Below, one piece after another: positions 33,714 through 41,320 of a stretch of 64,000 nt of DNA. This stretch comes from Rugamonas rivuli. GTDB lineage: Bacteria > Pseudomonadota > Gammaproteobacteria > Burkholderiales > Burkholderiaceae_D. The notes beneath the pieces were generated by a model. It saw only the letters and a list, made by a program, of their open reading frames with translations, had not been told where the DNA came from and ran no database searches. Where the stretch lies: assembly GCF_009380165.1 (NCBI RefSeq), contig NZ_WHUF01000008.1, forward strand, positions 62,001-126,000. The letters are read 5' to 3'. Positions within the stretch are counted from its first letter, which is position 1; every line of letters begins with the position of its first letter. The translations under genes were made by a program, and so were the position numbers.

Positions 33714-34820
33714 TCAGACGGCGAAGGTCGAGCTGCCGATGATGCCGCCGCCCAGGCAGACGTCGCCGTCGTACAGCACGGCCGACTGGCCCGGCGTGAC
33801 CGCCCACTGGGCATCCATGAACTTCAACGCGAAATCGGAATCGCCTTCCGGGGCGATCTCGCACGCCACGTCGGCCTGGCGGTAGCGGGTCTTGGCCGAC
33901 ATCGCGCGCGGCGACGGCGCCTCGCCGGCGATCCAGCTGGCCTGGTCGGCGCGCAGCGTCGACGACAGCAGCCATGGATGGTCGTGGCCCTGCACGATGT
34001 ACAGCGTGTTCTCGGCCACGTCCTTGCGCGCCACATACCAGGCGTCGCTGCTGCCGTCCGGGTTCTTGTACGCCTTCATGCCGCCCACGCCTATGCCCTT
34101 GCGCTGGCCCAGCGTGTAGAAGCTCAGGCCGACGTGCTCGCCGACCACCTTGCCGTCCGGCGTCTTCATCGGGCCCGGCTTGTACGACAGGTAGCGGTTG
34201 AGGAATTCGCGGAACGGCCGCTCGCCGATGAAGCAGATGCCGGTCGAATCCTTCTTGGCGGCGTTGGGCAGCGCCAGTTTCTCGGCGATCTTGCGCACTT
34301 CGGTTTTCGGGATCTCGCCCAGCGGGAACAGGGTCTTGGACAACTGCGCCTGGTTCAGGCGGTGCAGGAAGTAGCTCTGGTCCTTGGTGTGGTCGACGGC
34401 CTTGAGCAGCTCGTGGCGGTCGCCGTTCTGGCGCACGCGCGCGTAGTGGCCGGTGGCGATCAGGTCCGCGCCCAGGTGCATGGCGTGGTCGAGGAAGGCC
34501 TTGAACTTGATCTCGGCGTTGCACAGCACGTCCGGGTTGGGCGTGCGGCCGGCCTGGTATTCGCGCAGGAAGTCGGCGAACACGCGGTCCTTGTATTCGC
34601 TGGCGAAGTTGACGGCTTCGATGTCGACGCCGATGACGTCGGCCACGCTGGCGGCGTCGATCCAGTCCTGGCGCGTCGAGCAGTATTCGGAATCGTCGTC
34701 GTCTTCCCAGTTCTTCATGAACAGGCCGACCACGTCGTAGCCCTGTTCCTTGAGCATCCACGCCGCGACCGAGGAATCGACCCCGCCTGACATACCGATC
34801 ACGACTTTTTTCTTGCTCAT
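33714..34820 (-). CDS. mnmA: tRNA-specific 2-thiouridylase MnmA
   Basis: From the ATG at 34820, with AGGAAAGTAAG upstream, the product is 368 residues. The ATP-pyrophosphatase P-loop SGGVDSSVAA, the first catalytic Cys in TPNPDVLCNAEIKF and the second in STGICFIGERPFREFL are all present. It uses sulfur from the Tus relay to make 2-thiouridine at the wobble position of Glu, Gln and Lys tRNAs. It lies 14 bases downstream of nudJ, the same neighbour order as in E. coli. Confidence 0.97.
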   Translation of the reverse strand: MSKKKVVIGMSGGVDSSVAAWMLKEQGYDVVGLFMKNWEDDDDSEYCSTRQDWIDAASVADVIGVDIEAVNFASEYKDRVFADFLREYQAGRTPNPDVLCNAEIKFKAFLDHAMHLGADLIATGHYARVRQNGDRHELLKAVDHTKDQSYFLHRLNQAQLSKTLFPLGEIPKTEVRKIAEKLALPNAAKKDSTGICFIGERPFREFLNRYLSYKPGPMKTPDGKVVGEHVGLSFYTLGQRKGIGVGGMKAYKNPDGSSDAWYVARKDVAENTLYIVQGHDHPWLLSSTLRADQASWIAGEAPSPRAMSAKTRYRQADVACEIAPEGDSDFALKFMDAQWAVTPGQSAVLYDGDVCLGGGIIGSSTFAV

Positions 34821-34834
34821 CTTACTTTCCTGCC

Positions 34835-35332
34835 TTATCCATTCGCGGTGCTCACCGCTTCCTTGTACACCGAGGTGTGGGTTTGTATCAGTTCCAGCGG
34901 GGCGCGGCGCCCGGCCAGGTATTCGTCCACGCATTGCAGCACCGTCGGGCTGCGGTGACGGTCGGCGCAGGCGGCCAGTTCGTCGCGCGTCAACCACATG
35001 GTGCGCAGGATGCCTTCGTCCAGCGGACGGTCATGCTGGGCGCCCGGCACGCCGCAGAAGGTGAAGCGCAGATACGTCACTTCCTCGCCGGTGCGGTTGG
35101 AGGTGTAGCGCGACATATACATGCCCACCAGCGCGGTCGGCGTGAAGTCGTACGCGGTTTCCTCCAGCGTTTCGCGGATGACGGCCTGCTCCAGCGATTC
35201 GTGCGGGTCGAGATGACCGGCAGGCTGGTTGATGCGGATGCCATCGCTGGTTTCTTCTTCGATCAGCAAAAATTTGCCATCTTTTTCGACAATGGCGGCA
35301 ACAGTAACAGAGGGTTTCCAGATACGCGGCAT
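34835..35332 (-). CDS. nudJ: NUDIX hydrolase, NudJ-like
   Basis: A 165-residue protein with the Nudix box in GHLDPHESLEQAVIRETLEE (the usual Gly after the Glu pair is replaced by Ala). Features NQPAGHL before the box and RRAPLELI near the end match E. coli NudJ, which acts on HMP-pyrophosphate and nucleoside di- and triphosphates. The ribosome site CAAGGATGACTC precedes the ATG. The linkage to mnmA is conserved across many proteobacteria. Confidence 0.9.
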   Translation of the reverse strand: MPRIWKPSVTVAAIVEKDGKFLLIEEETSDGIRINQPAGHLDPHESLEQAVIRETLEETAYDFTPTALVGMYMSRYTSNRTGEEVTYLRFTFCGVPGAQHDRPLDEGILRTMWLTRDELAACADRHRSPTVLQCVDEYLAGRRAPLELIQTHTSVYKEAVSTANG

Positions 35333-35637
35333 GAGTCATCCTTGAAAGAGCCGACATTTTAGCCTGTTCCGGGCGTTTGGTTTGAACCCGCCTGCACGGA
35401 AATATGGGTTCGTATTGAAATATCGCAAGGTTTGTCTCCTTAATCCATGTTGCAGTGGCTGCCGTGTGCGAAATTAGCTGTTTTAACGGCAATTCATTAC
35501 AAATAGTAATAAATGATGTGATGAAAGCGCTATTTATTGATAAATAGATATTAAGTATCATGAAGCGATCGACGGGCGTTGCTGCCCATGCATTCCGTGT
35601 TAGATTCTAGTCAGTTTATTAATCATTTGGAGGCACC
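35333..35637. promoter_or_regulatory. AT-rich divergent region between nudJ and pntAA with palindromes
   Basis: These 305 bases hold no gene. A perfect 18-base palindrome, CTATTTATTGATAAATAG, lies at 35530-35547. A shorter one, ATTAC-five bases-GTAAT, lies at 35496-35510. A TAAAAT on the minus strand (35361-35356) could be the -10 box of nudJ. TTTGGAGGCACC at 35626-35637 is the ribosome site of pntAA. The palindromes could be operators for transhydrogenase control; the regulator is unknown. Confidence 0.5.
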
Positions 35638-36750
35638 ATGAGGATAGGCATACCGGCCGAAACGCGGCCGGGGGAAACCCGGGTAGCGGCAACGCCCGAG
35701 ACAGTCAAGAAGCTCGCAGCCAAGCATCAAGTGATCGTGCAGGCCGGCGCGGGAGTGGCGGCATCGGTGACGGACGAGGCTTACGCCGCGGCCGGCGCGC
35801 AGATCGTCGGCGCGGCGGAAGCCTTTGCGGCGCAGGTGGTGCTGAAGGTGCGGGCGCCGAATGCGGAAGAGCGGGCGCTTATCCCGGCCGGCACGGTGGT
35901 GATCGGCATGCTCAACCCCTTCGATGCCGACAACAACGCGGCGATGGCGGCGGCGGGGCTGCAAGCCTTCGCGCTGGAGGCGGTGCCGCGCATCACGCGC
36001 GCGCAGTCGATGGACGTGCTGTCGTCGCAGGCCAACATCGCCGGCTACAAGGCGGTGATGGTGGCGGCCAATACCTATCAGCGCTTCATGCCGATGCTGA
36101 TGACGGCGGCCGGCACCGTCAAGGCGGCGCGGGTGCTGATCATGGGCGTGGGCGTGGCGGGTCTGCAGGCGATTGCGACCGCCAAGCGGCTGGGCGCGGT
36201 GATCGAGGCGTCCGACGTGCGCCCTCCCGTCAAGGAGCAGGTGGAGTCGCTGGGCGCCAAGTTCATCGACGTGCCTTTCCTGACCGACGAGGAGAAGGAA
36301 ATCGCCAAGGGCGTGGGCGGCTATGCGCGGCCGATGCCGGCGGACTGGATGCGCCGCCAGGCGGAGCTGGTGCACGAACGCGCCAAGCTGGCCGACATCA
36401 TCATCACCACCGCGCTGATCCCGGGCCGTCCGGCGCCGGTGCTGATTTCCGAAGAGACGGTGAAGGCGATGAAACCGGGTTCGGTGATCGTCGACCTGGC
36501 CGTGTCGCAGGGCGGCAACTGCCCGCTGTCGGAGCTCAACAAGACCGTGGTGCGGCATGGCGTGCACATCGTCGGCGAGCCCGATCTGGCGACGCTGGTG
36601 GCGGCCGATGCGTCGGCGCTGTATGCGCGCAACGTGCTGGACTTCCTCAAGCTGATCATCGACAAGGAAGACCAGCTGGCGATCGACCGCGAAGATGAAA
36701 TCATCAAGGCCACGCTGCTGTGCAGCGGCGGCGAGCTGCTTAGAAAATAA
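35638..36750 (+). CDS. pntAA: NAD(P) transhydrogenase subunit alpha, NAD(H)-binding part
   Basis: A 370-residue protein corresponding to domain I of proton-translocating transhydrogenase. It starts MRIGIPAETRPGETRVAATP, and contains the Rossmann motif LIMGVGVAGLQAIATAKRLG and the mobile-loop region with GYARPMPADWMRRQ. It binds NAD(H) in the cytoplasm and passes hydride to the NADP(H) domain on PntB. The alpha subunit is split in two here (domain I alone), followed by a small membrane subunit, as in Rhodospirillum and many betaproteobacteria. Confidence 0.95.
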   Translation: MRIGIPAETRPGETRVAATPETVKKLAAKHQVIVQAGAGVAASVTDEAYAAAGAQIVGAAEAFAAQVVLKVRAPNAEERALIPAGTVVIGMLNPFDADNNAAMAAAGLQAFALEAVPRITRAQSMDVLSSQANIAGYKAVMVAANTYQRFMPMLMTAAGTVKAARVLIMGVGVAGLQAIATAKRLGAVIEASDVRPPVKEQVESLGAKFIDVPFLTDEEKEIAKGVGGYARPMPADWMRRQAELVHERAKLADIIITTALIPGRPAPVLISEETVKAMKPGSVIVDLAVSQGGNCPLSELNKTVVRHGVHIVGEPDLATLVAADASALYARNVLDFLKLIIDKEDQLAIDREDEIIKATLLCSGGELLRK

Positions 36751-36764
36751 CAGGGGAACGAATA

Positions 36765-37079
36765 ATGGAAGTCAGCCACACCATCATCAATCTGATCATT
36801 TTTGTGCTCGCCATCTACGTCGGCTACCACGTGGTCTGGACCGTGACGCCTGCGCTGCATACGCCGCTGATGGCCGTCACCAACGCCGTCTCGGCCATCA
36901 TCATCGTCGGCGCCATGCTGGCGGCCTCGCTGACCGAGGGTTTGATCGGCCAGATCGCCGGCACCGTCGCGGTGGCGCTGGCCGCCGTCAATGTGTTCGG
37001 CGGATTCCTGGTGACGCAGCGCATGCTGGAAATGTTCAAGAAAAAAGAGCCTAAAGCGAAAAAGGGAGATCACGCATGA
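36765..37079 (+). CDS. pntAB: NAD(P) transhydrogenase subunit alpha part 2 (membrane)
   Basis: A 104-residue membrane protein with three or four helices (IINLIIFVLAIYVGYHVVWT, then PLMAVTNAVSAIIIVGAMLA, then a third to NVFGGFLVTQRML). This is domain IIa of the transhydrogenase, part of the proton channel. It lies 14 bases after pntAA, with AGGGGAACGAATA as ribosome site, and its stop overlaps pntB (ATGA). Confidence 0.95.
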   Translation: MEVSHTIINLIIFVLAIYVGYHVVWTVTPALHTPLMAVTNAVSAIIIVGAMLAASLTEGLIGQIAGTVAVALAAVNVFGGFLVTQRMLEMFKKKEPKAKKGDHA

Positions 37080-38554
37080 ATTTCATCTCCATGAACCTGG
37101 TGACGATGATGTACCTGATCGCATCGGTGTGCTTTATCCAGGCGTTGAAAGGCCTGTCGTCGCCGTCCACGGCACGCACGGGCAATGCGTTCGGCATGTC
37201 GGGTATGGCGATTGCCGCCGTGACCACCATCGCGCTGATCCTGAAGCTGAAGGCGGAAGCCACGGCTGCGGCAGTGGCGGGGACTTCCGGCGGCATGGGC
37301 CTGGGCCTGGTGGCGCTGGGCGTGATCGTCGGCGGCGGCATCGGCGCGGTGCTGGCCAAGAAGGTCGAGATGACCAAGATGCCTGAGCTGGTCGCGGCGA
37401 TGCACTCGCTGATCGGCCTGGCCGCCGTGTGTATCGCGGTGGCGGCGGTGTCGGAGCCGCATGCGTTCGGCATCGCGGCTGCGGGCGAGGCGCTGCCGTT
37501 CGGTAATCGCATCGAGCTGTTCATCGGTACCTTCGTCGGCGCGATCACGTTCTCCGGTTCGGTGATCGCGTTCGGCAAGCTGTCGGGCAAGTACAAGTTC
37601 CGCCTGTTCCAGGGCGCACCGGTGAGCTTCGCCGGCCAGCACATGCTGAACCTGATCCTGGCCATCGTCATGGTGGGCCTGGGCCTGGTGTTCTGCTTCG
37701 CCGGCGGCACCGAGCCGGCGTGGACGCCGTTCCTCATCATGACCGCGATTGCCTTCGTGCTGGGCGTGCTGATCATCATCCCTATCGGCGGCGCGGATAT
37801 GCCGGTGGTGGTATCGATGCTGAACTCGTATTCGGGTTGGGCGGCGGCGGGCATCGGCTTCTCGCTGAATAACTCGATGCTGATCATCGCCGGTTCGCTG
37901 GTCGGTTCGTCCGGTGCGATCCTGTCCTACATCATGTGCAAGGCGATGAACCGCTCGTTCTTCAACGTGATCCTGGGCGGCTTCGGCGGCGCACCGGCGG
38001 AGGCGGGTGCCGGCGGATCGAAGGAACAGCGTCCGGTCAAATCCGGTTCGGCCGACGATGCTTCGTTCATCATGGCCAATGCGGAGAGCGTGATCATCGT
38101 GCCGGGCTACGGCCTGGCCGTGGCGCGCGCGCAGCACTCGCTGAAGGAGCTGGTCGAGAAGCTGACGCACAAGGGCGTGACCGTGAAGTATGCGATCCAC
38201 CCGGTGGCTGGCCGCATGCCGGGCCACATGAACGTGCTGCTGGCGGAGGCCGAGGTGCCGTACGACCAGGTGTTCGAGATGGAGGATATCAACGGCGAAT
38301 TCGGCCAGACCGACGTGGTGCTGATCCTGGGCGCCAACGACGTGGTCAATCCGGCCGCCAAGGATCCGAAATCGCCGATCGCCGGCATGCCTATCCTGGA
38401 GGCGTACAAGGCCAAGAGCATCATCGTCAACAAGCGTTCGATGGCTTCCGGCTATGCTGGCCTGGACAATGAGCTGTTCTACCAGGCCAACACGATGATG
38501 GTGTTCGGCGATGCGAAGAAGGTCATTGAGGATATGGTCAAGGCTGTAGAGTAA
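37076..38554 (+). CDS. pntB: NAD(P) transhydrogenase subunit beta
   Basis: A 492-residue protein with an N-terminal membrane domain IIb of about nine helices and a C-terminal NADP(H)-binding domain III (GYGLAVARAQHSLKELVEKL, then HPVAGRMPGHMNVLLAEAEV, then GANDVVNPAAKDPKSPIAGM). It completes the enzyme that uses proton motive force to make NADPH from NADH. The ATG overlaps the pntAB stop. All three subunits form one tight operon. Confidence 0.96.
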   Translation: MNFISMNLVTMMYLIASVCFIQALKGLSSPSTARTGNAFGMSGMAIAAVTTIALILKLKAEATAAAVAGTSGGMGLGLVALGVIVGGGIGAVLAKKVEMTKMPELVAAMHSLIGLAAVCIAVAAVSEPHAFGIAAAGEALPFGNRIELFIGTFVGAITFSGSVIAFGKLSGKYKFRLFQGAPVSFAGQHMLNLILAIVMVGLGLVFCFAGGTEPAWTPFLIMTAIAFVLGVLIIIPIGGADMPVVVSMLNSYSGWAAAGIGFSLNNSMLIIAGSLVGSSGAILSYIMCKAMNRSFFNVILGGFGGAPAEAGAGGSKEQRPVKSGSADDASFIMANAESVIIVPGYGLAVARAQHSLKELVEKLTHKGVTVKYAIHPVAGRMPGHMNVLLAEAEVPYDQVFEMEDINGEFGQTDVVLILGANDVVNPAAKDPKSPIAGMPILEAYKAKSIIVNKRSMASGYAGLDNELFYQANTMMVFGDAKKVIEDMVKAVE

Positions 38555-38559
38555 AGTTG

Positions 38560-38576
38560 ATTCACAATTTGTGAAT
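38560..38576. promoter_or_regulatory. Perfect 17-base palindrome upstream of the SDR gene
   Basis: ATTCACAATTTGTGAAT has eight-base arms around one T. It begins six bases after the pntB stop and lies 83 bases before the SDR start. Size and symmetry fit a dimeric repressor site. There is no U-run, so a terminator is less likely. No regulator gene is adjacent. Confidence 0.55.
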
Positions 38577-38658
38577 TGTTCATGGTCTTTTGGCCGATTG
38601 ATGGTGGGGTTGATGAAGCCTACGATGGCTACATCAACCCACCTCAAGGAGTCTCACC

Positions 38659-39423
38659 ATGAACCGCTTACAAAACAAAGTCGCTATCGTTACTGGCGCA
38701 AGTTCCGGCATCGGCCGTGCTACCGCTAAACTGTTTGCCGCTGAAGGCGCGCGCGTTGTCGTTGCGGCGCGCCGCCAGGCAGAGCTCGATACGCTGGTGG
38801 CGGAAATCGCTGCCGATGGCGGCAAGGCTATCGCCCTGGCTGGCGATGTCACTTCCGAGTCGTTCAATGCGCAACTGGTCGCCGCTGCTGTCGAGGCGTT
38901 TGGCCGTTTGGATATCGCCTACAACAATGCCGGCACGCTGGGCGAAATGGGCGACACTACCGGGGTGTCGGAGCAGGGCTGGAACGAGACCATCGCCGCC
39001 AACCTGACCAGCGCCTTCCTCGGCGCCAAGCATCAAATCCCTGAAATGATCAAGCATGGCGGCGGCTCGGTGATCTTCACTTCGACCTTCGTCGGCTACA
39101 GCTTTGCCTTCCCGGGTGTGGCGGCTTATGCGGCCAGCAAGGCGGGCCTGATCGGCCTGACCCAGGCGCTGGCTTCGGAGTACGGTCCGCAAGGCGTGCG
39201 CGTGAATTCGGTGCTGCCGGGCGCGGTCGATACGGCGATGTATCGCGATATGAACAACACGCCGGAATCGGCTTCCTTCGTCACCAATCTGCATGCGCTG
39301 AAACGCGTGGCGCAGCCGGAGGAATTGGCGCGCTCGGTGCTGTACCTGGCTTCGGACGATTCGTCCTTCGTCACCGGCACCGCATCACTGGTCGATGGCG
39401 GCGCTTCGATCACGCGTACCTAG
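38659..39423 (+). CDS. Short-chain dehydrogenase/reductase
   Basis: A 254-residue classical SDR. The NAD(P) motif is TGASSGIGRA, the NNAG motif lies near residue 92, the catalytic Ser is in FTSTFVGYSF and the Tyr-x-x-x-Lys in AAYAASKAG. The Arg-Arg after the second strand (VVVAARRQAE) suggests NADP(H). The FxGYxxxxPG region is typical of a common uncharacterised subgroup. The ribosome site CAAGGAGTCTCACC is strong. Its end overlaps the converging gene by four bases. Substrate unknown. Confidence 0.92.
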   Translation: MNRLQNKVAIVTGASSGIGRATAKLFAAEGARVVVAARRQAELDTLVAEIAADGGKAIALAGDVTSESFNAQLVAAAVEAFGRLDIAYNNAGTLGEMGDTTGVSEQGWNETIAANLTSAFLGAKHQIPEMIKHGGGSVIFTSTFVGYSFAFPGVAAYAASKAGLIGLTQALASEYGPQGVRVNSVLPGAVDTAMYRDMNNTPESASFVTNLHALKRVAQPEELARSVLYLASDDSSFVTGTASLVDGGASITRT

Positions 39424-40010
39424 TAAGCCACGTCTTCCAGGCGGTAGCGGAACTTGCGCCGCTCTGGAAGCTCCCAGCCCGGCGCCGGGTCGATGTTTCG
39501 CGCCCGGGCCGGCGCTGGCACTGGCGCCGGTTCGGCCGCCGGTGTCGGCAACGTAGGGAGGGGCGACACCGGCGGCGTCTCGGCACGTTGCTTTGCCTGT
39601 TCTTTGCGCAGCAGGTCTGCCATCTTGAAATGCTTGTCGCCAGGACGGCGGACGGACAAGTCAAACCATGCGTTGCGAGCTGTGCGCGCGAAAGAGCGGG
39701 CAAACTCATTGGGCGTGACGGAGTGCCCTTCGTGCATGATCTTGTCGCCTTCTACGCGTGCGTAGTTGTGCTCTCCATAGCTCCATGATCGCAGGATTGT
39801 GCCTTCAGGCAGAAACAGCGATTTCCATTGATACCCGCGGATGTTTGCCGGATCGGCGCCGGGTGGCAGCGCGGTCTTGGCGTCGAGCCAGAATTCAATC
39901 GCCGTGGCGATCGCTTCCGAGATGTCTTGTACACCGCCGGCGCGGCGTAGTTGCTCGACCAGCCGGAGCAGGGTATGGGGTGGGAGCTGCACGGACATTG
40001 TGGTAAACAT
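39420..40010 (-). CDS. Predicted DNA-binding protein: ribbon-helix-helix plus RAMA-like domain
   Basis: The start at 40010 is chosen for GAGAGGAG upstream and because the family-like part begins there; the product is 196 residues. Residues about 5-45 (MSVQLPPHTLLRLVEQLRRA, then DISEAIATAIEFWLDA) look like a ribbon-helix-helix domain. Residues about 58-120 (KSLFLPEGTILRSWSYGEHN, YARVEGDKIMHEGHSVTPNE, then ARNAWFDLSVRRPGD) resemble the RAMA fold found beside restriction and methylase domains. A Pro/Ala-rich linker (about 142-172) leads to a basic tail, ELPERRKFRYRLEDVAY. Both domain calls are from pattern memory and unverified. It faces a palindromic, purine-rich region that may be its own operator. 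Confidence 0.55.
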   Translation of the reverse strand: MFTTMSVQLPPHTLLRLVEQLRRAGGVQDISEAIATAIEFWLDAKTALPPGADPANIRGYQWKSLFLPEGTILRSWSYGEHNYARVEGDKIMHEGHSVTPNEFARSFARTARNAWFDLSVRRPGDKHFKMADLLRKEQAKQRAETPPVSPLPTLPTPAAEPAPVPAPARARNIDPAPGWELPERRKFRYRLEDVAY

Positions 40011-40020
40011 TCGATTTTCT

Positions 40021-40105
40021 CCTCTCATTTCTTCGCTTTTACTCTCGTTAGAGCGCGAAATTCGGGAGAAGTTCAAAAAGCGAAGATCCGCGAAAAAATG
40101 AGAGG
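40021..40105. repeat. Interrupted inverted repeat upstream of the RHH/RAMA-like gene
   Basis: The 20-base left arm at 40021-40040 is matched in inverted order by two ten-base blocks, AAAAGCGAAG at 40076-40085 and AAATGAGAGG at 40096-40105, separated by a ten-base insertion. Inside lies a small hairpin (CTCT-CGTT-AGAG at about 40042-40053). The region carries the promoter side of the minus-strand gene, so it could be an operator or mRNA leader structure. Confidence 0.6.
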
Positions 40106-40167
40106 AAAAGAGAGGTCGAAAGCGAAGGTTTACCACAAGGAGGCAGGTGGGGTACCCCCTGTGTGTA

Positions 40168-40193
40168 TTCTCAAGTCAATGTTCTCAAGTCAA
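40168..40193 (+). repeat. Tandem 12-base direct repeat
   Basis: TTCTCAAGTCAA occurs at 40168-40179 and again at 40182-40193, a 14-base period. The second copy overlaps the stop codon of the ubi gene at 40190. A perfect GGGGTACCCC palindrome lies just before, at 40150-40159. Confidence 0.6.
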
Positions 40194-41320
40194 CGGCGGC
40201 CGTACATCATCAGCTCGGCCAGCACGCTGCGGGCCGGGGCGACCATGTCGATGGCGGCCAGCGACAGGCCCAGCAGTGCTTGCGCCGGCGAGTCGTTGGC
40301 GAAGATGCGGGCCATGGTGTCGGTCAGGCGCACGGTAGTGTTGCGGTCCTGGCGGCGCAGTTCGGTGAATTGCGCCAGCATGGCCGGCGTCGCGCCTTGC
40401 GCCAGCAGGCGTGCCAGTACGGCGACGTCACGCAGGCCGAGGTTCAGGCCTTGCCCCGCCACCGGATGCAGCGTTTGCGCCGCGTTGCCGATGGCGACCG
40501 TGCGCGCGGTGCTGCGCGGATCGGCGTTCAATCCCAATGGGAAGGCCAGTCGCGGCGAGGCGTGCGTGAAGCTGCCGACGCGCTCTCCAAACGCGGCGCC
40601 CAGTTCGGCGAGGAAGGCATCGTCGTCCAGCGCTTGCAGGCGCGCTGCGGTATCGGGCCGCACGCACCAGACCAGCGAGTATTCTTCGCCTTGCGGCAGC
40701 AGGGCCAGCGGGCCTTGTTCGGTAAAGCGTTCGTAGGCGCGATGCGCCAGCGGGCGGCTGCTGCGTACCTGCGCGATGATCGCGGTTTGCTGGTAGTCGC
40801 GGTGCTGGGCCTTGCTTTCCTGATCGCTGAACAAACCGCCTTCGGCCTGCACGACGATGGCAGCCGTGGCGGAATCCGCGCCGGCGATGGTCAGCGCGGC
40901 CGCATCCGCGCCTTCGTCGATTGCTTCCACGCGGGCGGGGCGCAGCGTGGTGATGCGGGAGCGCGCGCACACCGCGCCCAGCGCCGTCACCAGGTCGCCG
41001 TAGCGCAGCACGTAGCCCAGCGCCGGCAGCTTGTGTTCATCGCGGTCGATCAGGCTGCGGCCGAACTGCCCGCGCCGCGATACGTGTATCTGGTGGATCG
41101 CGGTGGCGGCCACCGGCCATGCGCCGATTTCTTCCAGTATCTGGCGGCTGCCCCAGGACAGCGCGATCGAGCGCGGATCCTTGCTGGCCTGCTCCAAGGT
41201 CTTGGCGTCGATCAGGGCGATGCGTGGTGCGGGCATGCCGCGTTTGGCCAGCAGCGCGGCCAGCGCCATGCCGGCGGGGCCTGCGCCGCAGATGGCGACA
41301 TCAAAAGTGGAATCTGTCAT
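40190..41320 (-). CDS. UbiH/UbiF/VisC-family FAD-dependent hydroxylase
   Basis: A 376-residue flavin monooxygenase. The FAD Rossmann motif CGAGPAGMALAALLAKRG is at the N-terminus, and the second FAD region is AIGNAAQTLHPVAGQGLNLG with the family's G-x-x-A-H-x-x-x-P pattern, where the usual Asp is Asn. These enzymes hydroxylate the ubiquinone ring. Which position cannot be told. The start overlaps the pepP stop by four bases. E. coli also has pepP next to ubiH, which supports a role in ubiquinone synthesis. Confidence 0.88.
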   Translation of the reverse strand: MTDSTFDVAICGAGPAGMALAALLAKRGMPAPRIALIDAKTLEQASKDPRSIALSWGSRQILEEIGAWPVAATAIHQIHVSRRGQFGRSLIDRDEHKLPALGYVLRYGDLVTALGAVCARSRITTLRPARVEAIDEGADAAALTIAGADSATAAIVVQAEGGLFSDQESKAQHRDYQQTAIIAQVRSSRPLAHRAYERFTEQGPLALLPQGEEYSLVWCVRPDTAARLQALDDDAFLAELGAAFGERVGSFTHASPRLAFPLGLNADPRSTARTVAIGNAAQTLHPVAGQGLNLGLRDVAVLARLLAQGATPAMLAQFTELRRQDRNTTVRLTDTMARIFANDSPAQALLGLSLAAIDMVAPARSVLAELMMYGRR

